Of a DNA stretch of 64,000 nt, positions 58,746 through 64,000 are shown one piece after another; positions within the stretch are counted from its first letter, which is position 1, and every line of letters begins with the position of its first letter. The notes under the pieces are model-generated. The model made no database searches. It was not told the DNA's origin and saw only the letters and a program-made list of their open reading frames with translations. The stretch covers positions 22,382,001 to 22,446,000 of the forward strand of contig JBANAY010000003.1 in the NCBI GenBank assembly GCA_037952775.1. The letters are read 5' to 3'. This DNA comes from Clonostachys chloroleuca. Taxonomy: Eukaryota; Ascomycota; Sordariomycetes; Hypocreales; Bionectriaceae. The translations under genes and the position numbers were made by a program.

Positions 58746-60203
58746 ATGACCACCATTCTCAGTCTTCCAGATGAGCTTTTGGCTCCTATACTACACGACT
58801 CTGTACTCCATGATTGTGCCCATCGTGTAGCGCCACTGGCCCTTGTTTGCCAATGCTTCCATCGCATTATTACACCGCTTCTTTATCGCGACATCGATAT
58901 ACAATGCAATGGTGCCTCCGGGGCACATCAAGATATTCGTAGAACCAAGCTGCTTCATCACACGTTTCGCTCAAAGCAGTCATTGCGGCAACATTGCCAG
59001 AGTCTTGTCATTAAGTTTGGGCCGACTTCATGGGATTCAATGGAACCTCTCGACGGGGAAGACACTACCCCGAATCTGGCCTATATCGCCGTGGACTTTG
59101 TCAAGTGGCTCTATAATACTGCGGAGCTTCGTATCAGCCTTATGTCATTTTATGACGACACGTGGTACGAGACTTTCAGGACGTCAATGCCATCGGATCT
59201 GTTCGTGTTATATAGTCAGGCCCCCAAGTCCCTAACGCGTCTCAAGCTTCTCCAGATAGATCAAGAAAATGCGCCTATGCACTTGCCTACTCTAATTGGA
59301 AGTCTAGAGTGTTTGGATAATAGCGCATGCCTACGAATTCTGGATCTCACAGGCGTGTCCCAAATTGGAACTGAACACGATTGGAAGCGACTGAAGGTGA
59401 GATCGAACCATACCTCTTTTCTACCTAATGGTGAAAGCACGATGAGTGTTTCTGAGCGAACGCTAATATTCTTCTTGGTATAGGCCAAGGCGGGCACTGC
59501 TCCATTCACAGAGCTCAAGTTGCGCCATTTCACCCAAAGCGCAACTGCTCTTGAAGCGCTCGTGATGTGGCCGGTCGGGTTGAAAGCGTTTCACTTCTCG
59601 ATGCCAATGTCCGACTACTACAGTGGTGACTTTGCATTAACGAGATACGACTTGGGTATAATGAAGACGATATTATCGCATCAAAAAGCCTCGTTGAGCC
59701 ATATAAACATTCACGAGCTCCTAACAAAGTCTGGCGTGGAGGACTTTAATCTTTCAGGATTTCATCAATTGCACACCCTGTGTATGTCACGCGATTTAAC
59801 AGGCATTGATACCAGTCACGTGGCCAATCTTCTTGCGCCCAACCTGCTGATATTTCGCTGGGATATGAGACTCGAAGATCAGCAGTGTTGTAGGGGTCTA
59901 GAGGGATTTGCTCAACCTCAAGAAGAGTGGATAAGAGTGTTCGCTAAATCTTCTATGGGGCGCAAGACTTCTCTCAAGCAGATCCAGATCAATTTCTACC
60001 CCGAGGGATGGTTTAATGAAGACATTGATAAGGACTATCAATATCCATGGGATCGAATGGACAGGCTTGCCGAAGAATTTGAGTCTCTCGGTATCAATGT
60101 GGTATACAACCCCCCTAATATCACTAAGGAGGAATTCCTGAGGACCAAGGAAGAATGCTTAAACTTTAGAGCTTCCCTAGCCCGAGGGGAGATTACTTGG
60201 TAA
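58746..60203 (+). CDS. F-box protein
   Basis: Two exons (58746-59396, 59484-60203; 87 bp intron) give 456 residues. The first 45 residues are an F-box: ILSLPDELLAPILHDSV, then APLALVCQCFHRIITPLLYRDIDI. The rest is leucine-rich without a clear repeat (for example LECLDNSACLRILDLTG), as in the large and variable ascomycete F-box families. It would bridge Skp1 to an unknown target in an SCF ubiquitin ligase. The C-terminus carries charged segments (NEDIDKDYQYPWDRM). No obvious link to the P450 or terpene genes. Confidence 0.8.
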
Positions 60204-61260
60204 CAGAGCAGTGATTTATACGACCTTTGGAAACCACAAAATTGAGAAGCAAGCTTCAAACGGCGAGTAGAAAATGATTCCAAGCTTTCAGCAGTTCATA
60301 GAGTAACTAAGACCTCTATAGAAATGTCTGATGCTGATTAATGGTTGGCTCATTTATCGTATCTGCATTTACGAACAAATTTATGATCCGACAAGCGAGA
60401 CTAACCAACTTTTACGTCATTGGCTACTAGCATAGAAGGAAGTACGCGCTGATGGCAAACGGAAGGCAATTGAAGCCACTGCTGTCATATTTGGCCAAGG
60501 ATGAAATATCAGTTGATGATATACGGCAAGATATATTTTCTCGTTCTTTCCCTTGCAATGAAACTTATCATATCCAGAGAAGGTGCCCCGACATCGCCGA
60601 AGACTCGGCTTTTTAAGAGAACTTTACTAGGCGGCCAAAAGTACTATAGAAGCAAAAGCGCGTAATGATGTGAAAGTTGAAAGAAGATTTTGGAAGAAGA
60701 TTGGAACACAGCAAATTTGCCAAGTTCAGCGGGAGCTTCCTTGTATGGTGGACTGACGTTGGAGAGAGTATGGAAAATTTGAGCAATACCTAGCCATCTT
60801 GATAATCGACGGAGCCATAACACTTTGGCTTCATGCTCACGTCATGAAATTTCTGCTTGTACATGCCGTTTTAGGGAATTATATCTTCAAAGAGTTTAGG
60901 TGCGAAATCTTGCAATCAGGGTGTACCCTGTTCACTAGTTAGTTTACACATTCATACATAATCAGCAGATGGATGATTTGGGTAATTCCCGTTGGACCTA
61001 CACTCAATCCTTCAGCTTAATAATTTAGTAGCATGCATTAAAGATACGTATCAATAATGTAGTAGTATGCATTAAAAATACGTATCACCACATGACAAAT
61101 GTTATACAATTATAGCAAGCCACGACCATACCCAAGATATCAAAACCAAGATAATTCTTCATCTATAAAGCTTTAATCGCAGAACAATGTCTCAATACCT
61201 TTTTGTCACTAAGTCAACAACATTGTTTCTGTATCTACTTCAGCCCAATCTACCAACAAG
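60204..61260. other. Intergenic region
   Basis: 1.06 kb, AT-leaning, with a short direct repeat of GTAGTATGCATTAAA-like sequence near 61025-61085. No gene is supported. A promoter for the secreted protein gene is expected at the right end. Confidence 0.45.
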
Positions 61261-62333
61261 ATGCGGTTCACGTCCCTCGCTCACATAATCAACTTGGCTG
61301 CCCTGGCTAGAGTTCAGGCCAAACCTTTCCCTCAGGATGGCGATCTGAATCTACCAACGCACACAGTCGCAAGTGTCAATCAGACAGGATCATGGTTAGA
61401 GAACCTTGCCGTACGCCCCAACGGAGATCTCCTGGTGACGATGATGGTGCCAGATGCCACGCTTTACCATGTCCAGTCTCCCGGTTCTACGAATGCACAA
61501 CTCGTTCCGCTCTACAAGTTTCCCAACGCTACGGGCCTTGTGGGCATTACAGAGCTCGGTAACGACAGGTTTGCGGTGAACATGCATAACTTCTCATCAT
61601 TTGTGACTCCAGTTGCCGACACTGGAGCTGTGTGGGAGATTAGCTTTTCAAACACCCACAAGGATGACTTCACTGCTCGGAAAGTGACTGTCATCAAGGG
61701 AGCCGGATTTCTGAACGGGATGACTCCTCTCACCACGAAGAACAACAAGTCGCGCAATTGCAAGGCAGAGACAAGTCTCATCGTGGCGGATTCATACGCG
61801 GGTGTCATACGCCGCGTGGACCTCTCAACCGGAGCCTATGAGACAATTCTTGATGCCCCCGAGCTAAAGCCCGGAGTGGCCAGTCCTTTTGGGGTTAACG
61901 GTGTCCACGTTAGGGGAGATTATCTCTACTTTACAAACACGGCTCTTCGGGCGCTCTACCGCATCGCAATTGACTCGTCGGGCTATCCTTTGAAGAATGC
62001 TGCTGTGGAAGTGCTCCTCTCGTTGCCTGATCTGGCCATTATTGACGACTTTGCCTTCGATAAGAAGGGAAACATCTGGGCAGCCGCGTCAAGTAACAAC
62101 TCGGTATTGGTGATCTATAAGAACGGGGGATCCAAGGAGTATAGCACCTACAAGTCCGCTGCGGGAGCGATCACCTCTCTCGCTCTTGGGGGAGTTACAG
62201 CGACAGCCTTCGGGAAGGGGGTGATTCACATACGCTTTTCGCGTCGACTTCTGGTGCCAGCGCTTTTCCTGTCAATGGCACAGCGACCGAGCCTGGGAAA
62301 GTTGTGGCTGTCGATCTGTCTAGTGTCCTGTAG
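61261..62333 (+). CDS. Secreted SMP-30/gluconolactonase-like six-bladed beta-propeller protein, one frameshift
   Basis: Single exon, about 357 residues when read across a frameshift. Signal peptide MRFTSLAHIINLAALARVQA with cleavage near residue 20. Propeller strands are marked by WLENLAVRPNGDLLVTMM, LVGITELGNDRFAVN, SLIVADSYAGVIRRVDLSTG, FGVNGVHVRGDYLYFTNT and IIDDFAFDKKGNIWAAAS. At 62216-62221 a run of five Gs appears one base short: the first frame runs into unrelated text and stops at 62361. The next frame continues with LFASTSG, FPVNGT and GKVVAVDLSS to a stop at 62331-62333, the expected end for this family. Potential N-glycosylation sites (NQT, NAT, NFS) agree with secretion. Function unknown; relatives include lactonases and proteins in secondary-metabolite clusters. 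Confidence 0.78.
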
Positions 62334-63085
62334 GCCTGAGGAAATAGAAGGGAGAATATAAAAGGGAGTATACATTCGGTAAACCTAGAGTCGGTAGTGG
62401 CTTGTCACCAATCTCAAAACCATCATGTTGAGGTTTTATTATGATATCCTTCAGTGATGTAAATTTAACGTTTCTGGCTGTACAGCGCCTTTGCGTCAAA
62501 TAAAAAGCTCGACATGCGTGTTCATGCCGTTCCAGATAACATAGATTATTGAGGCAGAGAATTGACTTTCTTCCGCATCTCATAACTGGAGGTCGTCGGT
62601 GAAGTTGGCTTAACTTGATCAGAGTGCTGTAATTTAATCAGAGTATGACGAAGTTCGGACTCATTTAGTCGCCTCATATGCCATGCGGGATATTTTCAAT
62701 GATAAATTAATGCAGTATTACCTTCTTGATATCATACTATGGAAGGGCTAAGTCACCAACTACAATACGATGCGGCAACGCTGCCATTTGATGGGCTTAG
62801 ATGATGGTAACACTGATTGTTAGCGGATCTGCCACTCACTTCCCGTTGGCTGCCTCAACCCACGAATAATGTCCATCATCCGACTAAAGTGTCTGTTGGT
62901 TGTAACGCACCTGAATGAGCTAGAGCTGTGGATCTTTCTATATATATGGCAAGTACTTACGTATCTCACATGCACCACTCTTGTTTAAAAGCAGTCGTCT
63001 GACCAACAACATGAAAAATTATTCTTCCCTCCGCTCCACCATTGTGCTGCCTTGAAGATTTCGCATTCGAAAAACAAACGGGAAG
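62334..63085. other. Intergenic region
   Basis: 750 bp of ordinary composition. TATATATATGG near 62940 precedes the last gene and is a plausible TATA element. No other feature. Confidence 0.4.
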
Positions 63086-64000
63086 ATGGCTCACACAGGT
63101 AGTCTCACCGATGCCGAGAGAAGGCAGGCTACGATCCAGAGTGAGAAGGCATTTGTCTCAGAAGCTATTTCTAAGCTGCATGCCATTGCGCTTCAAGTAC
63201 CCCGCTTGGCAGGCAACAGCAGCGAATGTGATGAAAACAGGGAGCTCAAGGCTTTGCTAAGGCAGCTCTACACGGTCATATGCAGACTTTCAGATTACCG
63301 GCGCGGTAAACACTACGCCCCATTTCCGGAGGAAGACAACAACGAGGATGAAAAAGTTGAGGAGAACAACAACGGAGAGGATGGCGGAAGTGGCGAAGAA
63401 GAGGTTAGTGGGAATGATGACGCGGAAGATGACAGTGACGCCGACTCCGACGATGATGACGAAGACGCCGGCGATGACGGCGGCTTCAGTTCAGGCTTCG
63501 AGAACATCCCGGGCGGTTTTGAGCTGGACCAGATACTGCTCGGGGGCTGGCGCGCCGTGCTGGAGCCAGTCGACGCACTGGCAAAGCTTGATCCTGATGG
63601 CCCCTTCCTCGCCGCCAGGATGATCCTCTTCACCCAACACGCCATTTCCAAAAATAAAGCTTTTCCAAAGAGCCTCGAAGATGGTGAAGAAAGGTTCCAG
63701 CTCCAGGCTGACCTGGGCCAGGAATTTGATGAGGCCCTTCTTGTTCAGCTACGCAGAGCATGGGAGCAGGGTGGACAAAAGGATGATCTCTCCTGGGCTT
63801 CGACGTTCCTCGAAGTTGATAACTCTGATTGCGTCTCCAACGATTACAATCGCGTTATCATGTCAGCATGCTCTCCATCTGAGTTCTGGGAAGTCCGGAA
63901 GCAGGCAGCAAAGTACAGAATCAAAAACAGGAAGCGGCGGCGGGAGTCGATGTGGGATCTTCCATCCGAACCCCTATCGACCAGGCACGGACCCATCGCC
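63086..64000 (+). CDS. Acidic protein of unknown function, truncated by the window edge
   Basis: An open frame of 305 codons from the ATG at 63086 runs off the end without a stop or obvious intron. N-terminal 75 residues are helical in character (ERRQATIQSEKAFVSEAISKLH). Then a strongly acidic low-complexity stretch of about 55 residues rich in Glu, Asp and Asn follows (79-133). Next comes a globular segment (GGFELDQILLGGWRAVLEPVDALAKL...AARMILFTQ), and a basic patch KNRKRRR near the current end suggests nuclear location. The acid tract plus basic patch resembles histone-chaperone or DNA-binding proteins in composition only. I do not recognise the family. Confidence 0.65.
   Translation, partial: MAHTGSLTDAERRQATIQSEKAFVSEAISKLHAIALQVPRLAGNSSECDENRELKALLRQLYTVICRLSDYRRGKHYAPFPEEDNNEDEKVEENNNGEDGGSGEEEVSGNDDAEDDSDADSDDDDEDAGDDGGFSSGFENIPGGFELDQILLGGWRAVLEPVDALAKLDPDGPFLAARMILFTQHAISKNKAFPKSLEDGEERFQLQADLGQEFDEALLVQLRRAWEQGGQKDDLSWASTFLEVDNSDCVSNDYNRVIMSACSPSEFWEVRKQAAKYRIKNRKRRRESMWDLPSEPLSTRHGPIA

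Overview
The window is nuclear DNA of a filamentous ascomycete (Pezizomycotina). Protein genes are split by short GT-AG introns of about 50-90 bp. Two Zn(II)2Cys6 regulators, a cytochrome P450 and an F-box protein are present. Long AT-saturated blocks carry transposon remains in which C:G pairs have become T:A, the signature of repeat-induced point mutation (RIP). Genus and species cannot be read from the sequence alone.

Layout. 1-4250, 7741-17850 and 21715-27140 are RIP-ruined transposons. Conceptual reading through the stop codons still reveals a chromovirus (Gypsy-type; gag zinc knuckle, protease, reverse transcriptase and chromodomain on the minus strand, and a second chromodomain end on the plus strand). 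It also reveals Fot1/pogo DNA transposons with terminal inverted repeats, and at least seven copies of a 220-350 bp AT-rich repeat. A lone PLP enzyme gene (4653-6002) sits in the island between the first two blocks. Inserted cleanly into the ruined chromovirus is a young GC-rich LTR element (17851-21714) with 175 bp LTRs and a perfect 5 bp target duplication. It has no gag or pol; its interior is a long array of degenerate hairpins whose arms covary. This is the most unusual object in the window.

27.7-45.8 kb reads as a catabolic gene cluster: a DUF1445/D-glutamate-cyclase-family protein, two tandem alpha/beta hydrolases, a RidA enamine deaminase, a serine/threonine dehydratase or racemase, a fused 5-oxoprolinase/hydantoinase, a Zn2Cys6 regulator and an allantoate-permease-type MFS transporter. 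The combination suggests uptake and breakdown of 5-oxoproline, D-glutamate or a related cyclic amino-acid derivative.

46-64 kb is a mixed neighbourhood: a broken malate synthase 5' piece, a class I terpene cyclase, a calcium/cation exchanger, a second Zn2Cys6 regulator, a P450, an F-box protein, a secreted SMP-30-like beta-propeller protein and a truncated acidic protein at the edge. The cyclase, regulator and P450 could form a small terpenoid cluster.

Five genes (near 28.4, 30.0, 31.1, 38.7 and 62.2 kb) each carry one frameshift, all single-base losses at runs of five or six G or C. This looks more like homopolymer undercalling than five independent gene deaths, and those models should be read across the shift.
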